In this document: positions 34,905 to 43,340 of the stretch, piece after piece
Position numbering within the stretch: the stretch's first letter is position 1
Layout of the letters: each line of letters starts with the position of its first letter
DNA from: Bacteroidota bacterium
GTDB lineage: Bacteria > Bacteroidota > Bacteroidia > B-17B0 > Aurantibacillaceae
Assembly: GCA_018267655.1 (NCBI GenBank)
Contig: JAFDYB010000093.1
Coordinates: 1 to 64,000 of the forward strand
Length of the DNA: 64,000 nucleotides
Direction: 5' to 3'
Position numbers and translations under genes: made by a program
Notes under the pieces: model-generated
Database searches by the model: none
Seen by the model: the letters and a program-made list of their open reading frames with translations, nothing else
What the model was told of the DNA's origin: nothing

Positions 34905-37900
34905 ATGGAAAACGTAAGAATACTTAATAGAATTGTTGAAATAAATATTGCAAGTGTAAAATATGCAGATATCGAATTATGCGGAAACACTTGTTTTGTG
35001 GGAACAAATAATTTTGGTAAAACATCGTTACAACGCGCAATTTTATTTTTTTATAGCGCTAATAGTAGGGGTTTAGGAATATCGTCCTCTCAAAAAACAT
35101 TTGAAGAGCATTATTTTAGATATGAAAACTCCTACTTAATATATGAAGTATCAACTGACGAAAAGCCATTTTTTGTAATTGTTTATCGCCATAATAAATT
35201 AGTATTTCGTTTTGTAGATGCCCCGTATAACCCCGATTTTTTTCTAAATGCAAATGATGAGGCAATGAAAATAAAAGAAATTGTTTCAAACATTGAAAAA
35301 AGAGGTATCTACATATCCAATCAAATCGACACCTTTGAACGATATAGAAACATTATTTATGGTACCGAAACCGACAAACAACTTTCTAAATTTCATTTAC
35401 TAAAAGGAAATGAAAAATACAGTAACATTCCAAAATCAATTACTAACGTGTTTTTATCTTCTAAAAGTAGTATTGATTCACGTTTTATAAAAGATTTTAT
35501 AGCTAACTCATTAACCAGTGAAAGCAGCAGTATTAAGCTAGACCAAGTGGAGCGCCAGTTACGTCAGTTTAATGAAAAATATACAGATATAGAAATTTTT
35601 ATAAAAAAAGATACTCAGCAATTGATAGAAATGATTGATACAAAATACGATCAAGTTCAAATGCTAAAAGGATCACAAATAGAACTAGCCGAAAAACTGG
35701 GCGCATGTTTAAGATTTGCCGAAACCCAAAACGAAAGTATTAGAGAAGCCGCTAAGAAAAAAGAAGAAGAGTTAGAACAACTCGATAATACACACGAAGA
35801 GCAAACACTGCACATACAAGAAAAACAAAATAATTTACGCGAAGAAATTGGATTTTACGATAGAACAATTAGAGATGCCAACAAAAAATTAAAAGAATAT
35901 AAAGAAAAGCAAATTGATAACGCCGTTGAAAAAAACGCAGAGCGAGAAAAATTACAGGTTGAATTTAATATGGCGCGCAGAGAGTATGAAAGTCTTACCA
36001 GCAACGTGTCGAGCATCGAGTTAAAATACTCTTCGTTAATAGAGCAATTGCGAAACGATAAAGCAGCGTATATTAATAAGGTAAATTCAAATATTGTAAA
36101 CCTATCTAACCACTATAGCGAATTACTTTTACTCCAAAAAAACGATTTTAATAAACGTGAAAACGAACTTAAAAATCGTCGAGATGAGGCATTGGCAGCT
36201 GTAAATTCAGATATAACATTTAAACAAATTGAGTTTAATGAATTAAAAAGCGAAGAAAAAGTAATTAAAAATACTCGCTTTTATGAGCAAGAGGTTAAAA
36301 TTTTAGAAACAGAATTAAACGAACTAAGAGCAATTTCGTACAAAAATAAAAGCGAAAGAGCAATAAAGCAAAATTTAATTCAAACCATACAGCGCGAGTG
36401 GGAAAACGCAGAAGGCAAATTAAAATTAGCCTTATCAACTAAAATAAATCAATCAAATAACGAAATTATTTCGTTAAAAAATGAAATAAAAGAAATTGAA
36501 TCAAAGCTAAATGTACAAGCCGATGCACTTTATGGGTATCTTGAAAAAAATGTAAAAAACTGGCAAGGAACAATTGGTAAAGTAGTTAATGAAAAACTGC
36601 TTTTTCGCAATGATTTAAAGCCAGAGCAAATTGAAGCCACATCAAATACCCTTTATGGAATTAGCTTGCAATTAGATAATGTTGAAGTTGTATCAAAAAG
36701 TATTGAAGAGTATCAATTTGAAAAAAATGAACGCTTAGCTTCAATCAAAGATCTTGAAGAAACCCTTAATCAATTCCAAATATCAAACAATGATGAAAAA
36801 TTATTGGCCGCTGATAAGTACGGAAAACAATTAGGCGAATTAAAAGAAGATGTTAAAGTTCTTTCATATTCATTAGAATTAGCAGAAAAACGAGAGCAAA
36901 AATTACAATTAGAGTTAGACGAATGGAAACAAAAGGCATCTGAAGAAATTGAACAATCTTTAATCGGAAATAAACAAAGAATAAATATTTTAGAGGAAGA
37001 GTTAGCTATTCTTAATAAAAAGAAAAATTTAACCATAAATGATTACGATCAACAATTAGATAAAATAAAAATTTTTAATACAGATAGGTTAGCTGACTTA
37101 AAAGACAGGCAAGATACTGAAATGAGTGAATTGGAGGTTGAGAAAAAAAATACGGTTAAAGAATACGAGGACAGAGAAAATGAGATGAGTAAAGAGAAAG
37201 AAACCAACTTTAAAAGTAAAGGTGTTGATTCAAAACAGTTAAAAATAGTTGAAGATAAAATGCGCGAACTACAAGATGCCTTAAAGGAAATTGAACAATA
37301 TGCCCAACTTGTAAGCGATTATTTTAAAGATAAGCGCGAAACCTTTGATAAACTACCCGATTTAATTCAAAAAAAAGAAGATTTTGTAAAACAAAATAAC
37401 GAATTAGCCTCTTTACTTGAAGAAAATAGCCGCAAATTTAATTTAAAGCGCATGGAGTTGAATAAGCAAAAACGCGCATTTGACGAGGAGTTAATTGAAT
37501 TTAATAATGGTGTAAGATTTTATACAGGAAACTTTAGAGAAACTCCAGTGTATAATCGCTATGCCGAAATTATTGAGCGTGCTGAACCTAAGAGAACTAA
37601 TTTTAATATTATTGATTTATGCTCTCAAATGTTAAAAAATGATTCGCACTTTAATGATGAATACACTTCATTTCAACGCTTTGTAAATGAATTTGCCGGC
37701 AAATTCAGAATTGATAATCACTTTAATTTTATAATTAGAAACGATGCTACACAAGGGGAATACGAACGCTTTGCTCAAAATTTACGCTCGTTTTTAAATG
37801 AAAATAAAATTGATTTTAGCGTTGCCGAAACAGCCACTCAAATTGGTTTGGTTACTGATAGTATAGCCAGTAAAGTAAAAGAATTAAGCGGGCAAAAAGA

Positions 37901-38588
37901 TAAAATAAATCATATTATTACCTTAATTGCCGAAGATTTTAAAAAAGCTGAATTTGAAGAGAGCAAATTAATTGAATTTATAAAAATAAAAATTGAAGAA
38001 TCTGATAATAAAGTATATCGTTTGCTTAAAAAAATTGAAGAGTTTAGAGAAGAACACGGCTTGGTTTACAATGAAGGTTTATTTAATACTGATTTTGCAA
38101 CTATTTCAAAAAGAGAAATTAGTCAGCGCGCCGTTAAATTGCTCGATCAACTGCGCATAGCTATTAAAGAGCAAGAACAAGAGGAGATTAGACTTCAGGA
38201 TTTATTTGAACTTAAATTTAACATTAAAGAAGGTATGAATGAAACCGGTTGGACTCACAAGATTGATAGCATTGGTAGTACCGGCACAGATATTTTGGTA
38301 AAAGCAATTATTTATATTACGCTTTTGCACGTATTTATAAAAGAGAGCAGTCACCGCAGTAGCAAAGACTTTAAGGTACACTGTATAATTGATGAAGTAG
38401 GACAAATTAGCGCACATTATTTAAAAGAATTGTTGAAGTTCGCCAAAAATAGAAATATTATGATGATTAATGGTTTACCAAATAAATCCGGTTTGGAAAG
38501 TCATTACAAATTCACATACCAATTTAGACGCGAAGAAAATAATAATGTTCGTATTTTCCCAAGTATTGTAACTGAAGTAGAAGCTTAA
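34905..38588 (+). CDS. MukB/MksB/JetC-like SMC ATPase
   Basis: 1227-residue SMC-type ATPase. Walker A is GTNNFGKTS at residues 33-41. An ABC-type signature SIGSTGTD lies near 1122-1129 and Walker B VHCIIDEVG near 1157-1165, with D1163 and E1164. Two long coiled-coil arms (about 265-535 and 610-900) flank a hinge-sized segment at about 540-605 (LYGYLEKNVKNWQGTIGK). This head-arm-hinge-arm-head order is that of SMC proteins, which entrap and extrude DNA loops. The divergent Walker A and short tail point to the MukB/MksB/JetC branch rather than housekeeping SMC. No partner nuclease gene follows. All three genes share one strand with short gaps. Confidence 0.8.
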   Translation: MENVRILNRIVEINIASVKYADIELCGNTCFVGTNNFGKTSLQRAILFFYSANSRGLGISSSQKTFEEHYFRYENSYLIYEVSTDEKPFFVIVYRHNKLVFRFVDAPYNPDFFLNANDEAMKIKEIVSNIEKRGIYISNQIDTFERYRNIIYGTETDKQLSKFHLLKGNEKYSNIPKSITNVFLSSKSSIDSRFIKDFIANSLTSESSSIKLDQVERQLRQFNEKYTDIEIFIKKDTQQLIEMIDTKYDQVQMLKGSQIELAEKLGACLRFAETQNESIREAAKKKEEELEQLDNTHEEQTLHIQEKQNNLREEIGFYDRTIRDANKKLKEYKEKQIDNAVEKNAEREKLQVEFNMARREYESLTSNVSSIELKYSSLIEQLRNDKAAYINKVNSNIVNLSNHYSELLLLQKNDFNKRENELKNRRDEALAAVNSDITFKQIEFNELKSEEKVIKNTRFYEQEVKILETELNELRAISYKNKSERAIKQNLIQTIQREWENAEGKLKLALSTKINQSNNEIISLKNEIKEIESKLNVQADALYGYLEKNVKNWQGTIGKVVNEKLLFRNDLKPEQIEATSNTLYGISLQLDNVEVVSKSIEEYQFEKNERLASIKDLEETLNQFQISNNDEKLLAADKYGKQLGELKEDVKVLSYSLELAEKREQKLQLELDEWKQKASEEIEQSLIGNKQRINILEEELAILNKKKNLTINDYDQQLDKIKIFNTDRLADLKDRQDTEMSELEVEKKNTVKEYEDRENEMSKEKETNFKSKGVDSKQLKIVEDKMRELQDALKEIEQYAQLVSDYFKDKRETFDKLPDLIQKKEDFVKQNNELASLLEENSRKFNLKRMELNKQKRAFDEELIEFNNGVRFYTGNFRETPVYNRYAEIIERAEPKRTNFNIIDLCSQMLKNDSHFNDEYTSFQRFVNEFAGKFRIDNHFNFIIRNDATQGEYERFAQNLRSFLNENKIDFSVAETATQIGLVTDSIASKVKELSGQKDKINHIITLIAEDFKKAEFEESKLIEFIKIKIEESDNKVYRLLKKIEEFREEHGLVYNEGLFNTDFATISKREISQRAVKLLDQLRIAIKEQEQEEIRLQDLFELKFNIKEGMNETGWTHKIDSIGSTGTDILVKAIIYITLLHVFIKESSHRSSKDFKVHCIIDEVGQISAHYLKELLKFAKNRNIMMINGLPNKSGLESHYKFTYQFRREENNNVRIFPSIVTEVEA

Positions 38589-38617
38589 TATTTTTAGCTT
38601 TTTAAAAAAAATATAAA

Positions 38618-39144
38618 ATGCAAAAAATAGCATTTCTGTTGTTATTAATTTTGTTTTTATTTCTTTTAAATCGATGCGCTGAGCGATGGTATATAGTTGA
38701 AGAAAACGAATACATCTTTAATACAAGCGATTCGTTAATAAAAAAAACGGTTTTAATTTAATTACTGCGTTAAAAGACAGAACTATTTTTGAAAAGCAAA
38801 TTCAAAAACCAATTTCTTTAAATCGTATTTGGGCTATTTACGAATTTGAAGCATTAAGCAATTCTGCCGTTAGCGATGCTTTTGCAAAAGTTGAGAGTTT
38901 TTCAGAAAACAACGCTATGTTTTCTTCTACAAAAAATGGCTTGAAGCATTTAATTGCCGAACCTAATATTTAGTGCAGAATCAGAGATTCTGTAATAATT
39001 TTTAATGATAAAAATAACAAACTTTCAAAATTTAATGTCTCCATCCATTTGTTAAATCTACCAAAGGAAACGCTAAGTATTCGCAACTTTAATATTTCAA
39101 TAAAATATTTGGTAAATGGAACACTACCATTCTACACGAAATAA
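38618..39144 (+). pseudogene. Broken lipoprotein-like gene
   Basis: An ORF starts at ATG 38618 (MQKIAFLLLLILFLFLLNRC, a signal-like start) and stops at 38761. The reading resumes one frame over just after an A8 tract at 38740-38747 (GFNLITALKDRTIFEKQIQK) and runs to TAG 38971. The same frame then continues as CRIRDSVIIFNDKNNKLS to TAA 39142. One missing A and one nonsense codon would explain this. It lies 29 bases after the SMC gene, so it may once have been the fourth gene of that operon. Its family was not recognised. Confidence 0.65.
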
Positions 39145-39145
39145 A

Positions 39146-39302
39146 CTTACAAAAAAGCGGGAGTTGATTTATACCCTAACCGATAGCATTGCCTACCAAT
39201 TTGGTAGCGAAAGCAACAAAAAAATTAGAAAAAACATTTGCTAATTGGAAAGGTGATGCAGAGCAAGTAGATGATGTAACGGTAATTGGGGTGAGGGTAT
39301 AG
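39146..39302 (+). pseudogene. Remnant of a SpoIIE-type PP2C phosphatase
   Basis: One frame reads LTKKRELIYTLTDSIAYQFGSE, matching the GDxLYxxTDGxxDQFGG block of bacterial SpoIIE-domain phosphatases but with the metal-site Gly changed to Ser and DQFG changed to YQFG. A frame shift later, the sequence reads TFANWKGDAEQVDDVTVIGVRV and stops. That is the family's C-terminal WKGxxEQVDDVxxIGxxx end. About 25 codons between the blocks are missing, and no catalytic start exists. It is clearly a decayed fragment. Confidence 0.75.
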
Positions 39303-39308
39303 TACAAA

Positions 39309-39743
39309 TCAATATTCTAATTTTGTAGAAACAGCAATTCTGTTCCAAAAGTTAATTTGCCCGATTATTAATATTATTTGAGCAATTTGCTTATCGTTGA
39401 AATGCTTTTTTGCTTTTTTATAGGTAGTGTTTTTAAGCCCTTGTTTTGAAATTAATGTAACCTCCTCCGTAATGGCTAGCACAGTTTTTTCTACATCGCT
39501 AAACAAAGGGCTATCTTTCCAGGCAGATAAAGCGTAAATTTTTTGTTCGCTTTCGCCCGCATTGCGCGCATCAATGGTATGCATATTTAAACAATACGCA
39601 CATTTATTAATTTGCGAAGCTCTAATTTTAATTAGCTCGCGCAGTTGCAAACTAAGATCAGACTTTGCTAAATAATTTTCCATTTCAATTAAAATTTTAT
39701 AAGATGCCGGCTCAAGATTTTTTATGTTTATTCGTTTTTCCAT
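39309..39743 (-). CDS. Carboxymuconolactone decarboxylase-family (AhpD-like) protein
   Basis: 144 residues of the AhpD/CMD fold. The CAYCLNMHT motif (about residues 50-58) carries the CxxC pair and His used in the peroxidase cycle of AhpD-type proteins. RELIKIRASQIN precedes it, the usual pattern. It likely acts as a thiol-dependent peroxidase or related oxidoreductase in the cytosol. It starts one base after the neighbouring PEP-mutase-like gene ends, so the two are an operon. Its end nearly abuts the SpoIIE remnant. Confidence 0.88.
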   Translation of the reverse strand: MEKRINIKNLEPASYKILIEMENYLAKSDLSLQLRELIKIRASQINKCAYCLNMHTIDARNAGESEQKIYALSAWKDSPLFSDVEKTVLAITEEVTLISKQGLKNTTYKKAKKHFNDKQIAQIILIIGQINFWNRIAVSTKLEY

Positions 39744-39744
39744 A

Positions 39745-40593
39745 TTATTTATTTTTTATTAAGTTGGCTAAGTAATCAGTTGTAACTTCATTATTTACAA
39801 TTTCGTTTAGTCCATCGTTATGTTTTAGTTTTATAGCAAGCTGTTTCATGGCATTCATAGCAATTTTTAAAAAAGAGGGACCTAAACTTACCCTTGCAAC
39901 GCCGCAGTTTTTAAGTGCTGTTAAATCAGGAATTCCTGGAATTGTTAAAATATTAATTGGATAATTTAACTCTTTACAAAGTTTTTCAATATGAGTTTGA
40001 TTTTTTAAAGCGAGCGGGAAAAAACCACTTGCACCTGCATTTTTATATTCATGTCCACGTAATAAAGCAGCTTTAATTTGTTCTTCGGGCGTAAAATTAT
40101 CTTTACTAATAAAGGTATCGGTGCGGGCGTTAATAAAAAAATCTATCTCTTTTTTTTGGGCAATAGTTCTAATTAGTTGAATTTTTCGGCATTGTATTTC
40201 AATTGGCACGAGCAATTTTGTGTCGTTATGCGAATCTTCAATATTTATTCCCACAACACCGGCATCTATCAAATCTGAAATATTTTTTTGCAATTCTTCA
40301 TCATTACTCGCATACCCTTTTTCAATATCGGCAGTAACAGGTAGAGAAACGGAAGTTACAATTTTTTTTATTTGAGCAAGATGATTGCTAAATGAAATAT
40401 TCTCGCCATCTTCAAAAGCGTTTGTAAAAGCAATTGAGGCGCTGGCAGTAGCTATGGCCTCATAATTTAAACTTTTTAGTAATAATGCTCCTAAGGGTTC
40501 CCAAACATTTGGAAGTATTAAAAGGTTATTTGAGTAATGAAGCTTATTAAACGTTTTTGCATATTGTTGTTGAATAGAACTAACTGTTCTCAT
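39745..40593 (-). CDS. Isocitrate lyase/PEP mutase superfamily protein
   Basis: 282-residue TIM-barrel protein. It has LPVTADIEKGYASND near residue 80, NIEDSHND near 115, and FFINARTDTFI and AGASGFFPLALKN further on, the layout of the PEP mutase/ICL superfamily. The KKCGH motif of true isocitrate lyases is absent, so a C-C or P-C bond reaction on another 2-oxo acid is more likely. The substrate is unknown. A TAnnTTTG-type promoter ends 8 bases before ATG 40593, suggesting a very short leader. The AhpD-like gene follows directly. Confidence 0.88.
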   Translation of the reverse strand: MRTVSSIQQQYAKTFNKLHYSNNLLILPNVWEPLGALLLKSLNYEAIATASASIAFTNAFEDGENISFSNHLAQIKKIVTSVSLPVTADIEKGYASNDEELQKNISDLIDAGVVGINIEDSHNDTKLLVPIEIQCRKIQLIRTIAQKKEIDFFINARTDTFISKDNFTPEEQIKAALLRGHEYKNAGASGFFPLALKNQTHIEKLCKELNYPINILTIPGIPDLTALKNCGVARVSLGPSFLKIAMNAMKQLAIKLKHNDGLNEIVNNEVTTDYLANLIKNK

Positions 40594-40601
40594 AATAATA
40601 T

Positions 40602-40609
40602 CAAAAGTA
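40602..40609 (-). promoter_or_regulatory. -7 promoter element close to the PEP-mutase-like start
   Basis: TACTTTTG (minus strand) matches TAnnTTTG and ends 8 bases before the ATG at 40593. Confidence 0.45.
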
Positions 40610-40648
40610 TTAAGTTTTATAATTCTATAAGTAATAAAAATTCTTTTT

Positions 40649-40677
40649 TTTGTTTTAGAAATTATTTTGTAACTTTA
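40649..40677 (+). promoter_or_regulatory. Promoter of the DUF2024 gene
   Basis: TTTG (40649-40652) and TAACTTTA (40670-40677) are separated by 17 bases, close to the Bacteroidota -33/-7 arrangement, 20 bases before the ATG at 40698. Confidence 0.5.
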
Positions 40678-40697
40678 ATTAACTAAAAATAATTAAT

Positions 40698-40961
40698 ATG
40701 GAGGTTGCAGTTTGGGATACTTACGTAACAAAAAAAGATGGAAGGATTATGCATTTTGACATAATAGTGCCCTCTAATGTAAAAGATGAAAACATCATTT
40801 ATAATTTTGGTAAAGAATATTTAAAAAGCAAAAACCAAGAGGGGCAAGCTTTAACAGCAAGTGAGTGCAAGTTTTGTCACGTGCAAAGTATAAAACCAAA
40901 GCGTGAAGAAGAAATTAAGCAAAAAGGCTACTCAATTTATGAGATGGAAAATTGCGATTAA
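40698..40961 (+). CDS. DUF2024 family protein
   Basis: 87 residues beginning MEVAVWDTYVTKKDGRIMHFDIIVP, the conserved start of DUF2024. The later ECKFCHVQ motif is also typical and includes a CxxC-like pair. Function unknown. It is a small soluble protein with its own promoter, convergent with the rhomboid gene 27 bases away. Confidence 0.85.
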   Translation: MEVAVWDTYVTKKDGRIMHFDIIVPSNVKDENIIYNFGKEYLKSKNQEGQALTASECKFCHVQSIKPKREEEIKQKGYSIYEMENCD

Positions 40962-40988
40962 CTTAGTTTATTTTTTTTGAGTCTGAAG

Positions 40989-41618
40989 CTAAAAAGCGTT
41001 TTGTATTTGGTGTATAAAATTTTTGAGTGATGCAGGCTGTGTTATAAGTACGAACGCTACACCAAATAAAGCGCCCCAAAAATGACTTTCGTGACTAATG
41101 CCATCATTGTACTTTCCGCTGCGTTTTCGTTTAATTAAAAAGAAACTTACGCCCAACAGCAATATCCCTGCAATCCAGCCTTGTAGCGGAAAGAAAAAAA
41201 ATGAAATTCGACTTACAGGGCTAATCATAATAAAGGCAAATAAAATAGATGAAATTGCGCCACTTGCACCAAGTGATGAATAGCCCGGGTTATTTTTTTG
41301 GCGAAAATACTCAGTAAAAGAAGCAACATATATGCCCCCGGTATATAAAATTAAATAATAAACCTCACCAAGTTTTTCTCCATACATATATGGGAAGTAT
41401 TGATTTTCGAGAATAATACCAAAACTATAAAGCGCAAGCATGTTAAAAATTAAATGAATGTAACTGCCATGTATAAAAGCGTGCGATAAAAAACGATAAT
41501 GTTCTTTTAAATGATAAATAGAGTAGGGGTGAAACATGTATTTACGCATTAACTTATCATTATTTAAAGCGAATAGTGAAAAAATAATATTGAGTATTAA
41601 TAAGGCGTATGTAATCAT
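40989..41618 (-). CDS. Rhomboid-family intramembrane serine protease
   Basis: 209 residues with about six TM helices. The catalytic Ser lies in SLGASGAISS and the His in SHESHFWGALFG near the end, the usual Ser-His dyad. The HLIFNMLALYSFG block carries the conserved HxxxN pattern. It cleaves TM substrates inside the inner membrane. It is followed 9 bases upstream in the operon by the queuosine-precursor transporter gene, so the two are co-transcribed. The substrate is unknown. Confidence 0.9.
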   Translation of the reverse strand: MITYALLILNIIFSLFALNNDKLMRKYMFHPYSIYHLKEHYRFLSHAFIHGSYIHLIFNMLALYSFGIILENQYFPYMYGEKLGEVYYLILYTGGIYVASFTEYFRQKNNPGYSSLGASGAISSILFAFIMISPVSRISFFFFPLQGWIAGILLLGVSFFLIKRKRSGKYNDGISHESHFWGALFGVAFVLITQPASLKNFIHQIQNAF

Positions 41619-41627
41619 ATTTGTTTT

Positions 41628-42272
41628 TTATTTTAAAAGTTTATTAATTGCGCTATGTCCTACATAAATCAGTGGAGTTAAACAAATAGCAATAAGTAGT
41701 TTAAATACGTAACCCCATGCCGCATTTTGAACAAAATCGTTAAAAGCCCATTTTCCGGGTAAAACAAAGGCAATAAACTGTACCACAAAAGTATCAATTA
41801 ATTGGCTAATAACAGTGCTACCGGTGGCACGTAGCCAAATTAACTTACCATTAGTTAAATTTCTGAAAATCCAAAAAATATACACATCAATCAATTGCGA
41901 AAGCAAAAAGGCTATAATGCTACCAACTATTATCCATTGGCTTTGCCCAAATACAGTATAAAAGTTTTGATCATTTACAGGACTTATTGAAATAGCCGGA
42001 ATTTTAATGCCAATGCTAATTAATATATACATGTAAATAATTAGCCCAATAGTAATGTAAGTTAGTTTTTTAACGCCGGTTTTGCCATAGTGTTCATTAA
42101 TTAAGTCGGTTAATAAAAAAACAAAAGGCCATAAAATTATACCAATGCTTTGAGTAAATATACCAAAAAAAGAAACGAGCTTTCCTCCAATAAGTTCAGC
42201 TACAATAGTATTTGTAACAAAAAAACCTGCTAAAATTAAAAAAACTAAATCACGACGCTTGTTAAAATCCAT
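41628..42272 (-). CDS. Queuosine precursor transporter (VUT family)
   Basis: 214-residue multi-span membrane protein with the VUT/YhhQ pattern: AELIGGKLVSFFG near residue 25, a TDLINEHYGK motif and RATGSTVISQLIDTFVVQ. It imports queuosine precursors such as preQ0 or preQ1 for tRNA modification. I looked for a preQ1 riboswitch in the leader and saw none. A TACATTTG promoter lies upstream on the minus strand at 42358-42365. The rhomboid gene follows. Confidence 0.9.
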   Translation of the reverse strand: MDFNKRRDLVFLILAGFFVTNTIVAELIGGKLVSFFGIFTQSIGIILWPFVFLLTDLINEHYGKTGVKKLTYITIGLIIYMYILISIGIKIPAISISPVNDQNFYTVFGQSQWIIVGSIIAFLLSQLIDVYIFWIFRNLTNGKLIWLRATGSTVISQLIDTFVVQFIAFVLPGKWAFNDFVQNAAWGYVFKLLIAICLTPLIYVGHSAINKLLK

Positions 42273-42357
42273 AGTATTAGGTAAATAGAATCAAAAAAAG
42301 AATTTATGTCGTTTCAAAATATTTTTTGGTTGATTAAAACAAAACTCACCTCAAAGG

Positions 42358-42365
42358 CAAATGTA
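42358..42365 (-). promoter_or_regulatory. -7 promoter element for the queuosine-precursor transporter
   Basis: TACATTTG on the minus strand, giving a leader of roughly 80 bases before ATG 42272. Confidence 0.5.
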
Positions 42366-42511
42366 GTATTATTTTTGTAAAATAATTACAGAGAATTAAC
42401 GATTCAACGGCAATGTAATTTTAAATAAAGGCACCACCACTTTAATATATGGGGGAAGTGAAAAAAAATAATTAGCAAAGGTAGAATTTATTAAAAATTC
42501 AATAAAAAATA

Positions 42512-42519
42512 TAAATTTG
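42512..42519 (+). promoter_or_regulatory. -7 promoter element for gcvH
   Basis: TAAATTTG matches TAnnTTTG exactly, 17 bases before the gcvH ATG at 42537. Confidence 0.6.
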
Positions 42520-42536
42520 CGTTTTATTTTAAAAAT

Positions 42537-42917
42537 ATGAATTTTCCGGCAGAATTAAAATACACAAAAGACCACGAGTGGGTTAAAATTGAAGGCGACA
42601 TTGCTACAATTGGAATTACAGACTTTGCACAAAAAGAATTAGGCGATATTGTTTATGTAGATGTAAGTACTATTGGTGAAGATGTTGAAAAAGAAGCTGT
42701 TTTTGGTACAGTTGAAGCAGTTAAAACCGTAAGCGATTTATTTATGCCGCTTTCAGGTAAAGTATTAGAGCTAAACACAGCTATTGACAGTAGCCCGGAA
42801 TCTGTAAACACAGATCCTTATGGCGCCGGTTGGATGATAAAAGTAAAAATTAGCAACCCTTCAGAAGTAGCGTCCTTATTAGATGTAACTGCTTACAAAG
42901 CACTTATAGGGGCTTAA
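42537..42917 (+). CDS. gcvH: Glycine cleavage system H protein
   Basis: 126-residue carrier protein that shuttles the aminomethyl group on a lipoyl arm between the P, T and L proteins of the glycine cleavage complex. The lipoyl lysine is K63 in [12 protein letters not shown]. The N-terminal [10 protein letters not shown] and [17 protein letters not shown] blocks are conserved. Other gcv genes are not present here. VanZ and EamA genes follow on the same strand within short gaps, though their link to glycine metabolism is unclear. Confidence 0.97.
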   Translation: MNFPAELKYTKDHEWVKIEGDIATIGITDFAQKELGDIVYVDVSTIGEDVEKEAVFGTVEAVKTVSDLFMPLSGKVLELNTAIDSSPESVNTDPYGAGWMIKVKISNPSEVASLLDVTAYKALIGA

Positions 42918-42944
42918 TAAATAATATAGCCTTAAGGCTTTATT

Positions 42945-43340
42945 ATGTTAAAACAATTAGTTTGCAATAAGTCAAAATTGTTTGCGTTTTTTTGGGCGCT
43001 CATTATCTTTTTGTTATGCTCTTTACCGAGCAAATACATACCTGAAAGCAATTTATTAGACTTATTAAGTTTTGATAAGTTAGTACACGCGTCGTTGTTT
43101 TTTGTTTTAACATCGTTAATGCTTTTGTCGTATAAAAGCAAAAAAAAGCAACTGCTTGCGAGTATTTTTTTGGTAAATGTAGCAATTATGTATGGCGCTA
43201 TTCTTGAACTATTGCAAGCAAAATTTTTTAGCAGTAGAAGCGGTGATTGGCTTGACTTTATTGCAAATAGCATAGGAAGTTTTATGGCATTAGTTTTTAT
43301 TAACCGTATAAAATTGTATTTAAATTGCAAAGTACATTAG
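42945..43340 (+). CDS. VanZ-family membrane protein
   Basis: 131 residues with about four TM helices and the VanZ-like core DKLVHASLFFVLTSLMLLS, followed by GAILELLQAKFFSSRSGDWLDFIANSIG. Such proteins are widespread. One confers weak teicoplanin resistance in enterococci, but the general function is unknown. It starts 27 bases after gcvH and overlaps the EamA gene start by 16 bases. Confidence 0.85.
   Translation: MLKQLVCNKSKLFAFFWALIIFLLCSLPSKYIPESNLLDLLSFDKLVHASLFFVLTSLMLLSYKSKKKQLLASIFLVNVAIMYGAILELLQAKFFSSRSGDWLDFIANSIGSFMALVFINRIKLYLNCKVH

Noticed and set aside
33028-39302. Prophage or integrative element around the SMC operon
   Set aside because: No integrase, transposase, tRNA boundary or flanking direct repeat was seen; erosion next to it is not enough evidence.
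38589-39308. Nuclease subunit (JetD/MksG) after the SMC gene
   Set aside because: All frames were read. Only a decayed lipoprotein and a SpoIIE fragment are present, with no topoisomerase-VI-like motif.
42273-42357. preQ1 riboswitch in front of the queuosine-precursor transporter
   Set aside because: The leader lacks the short C-rich hairpin and A-rich tail of preQ1-I and has no visible preQ1-II or -III fold.
42366-42536. Glycine riboswitch before gcvH
   Set aside because: Only about 17 bases separate the promoter from the ATG, too short for a riboswitch, and no tandem aptamer is seen.
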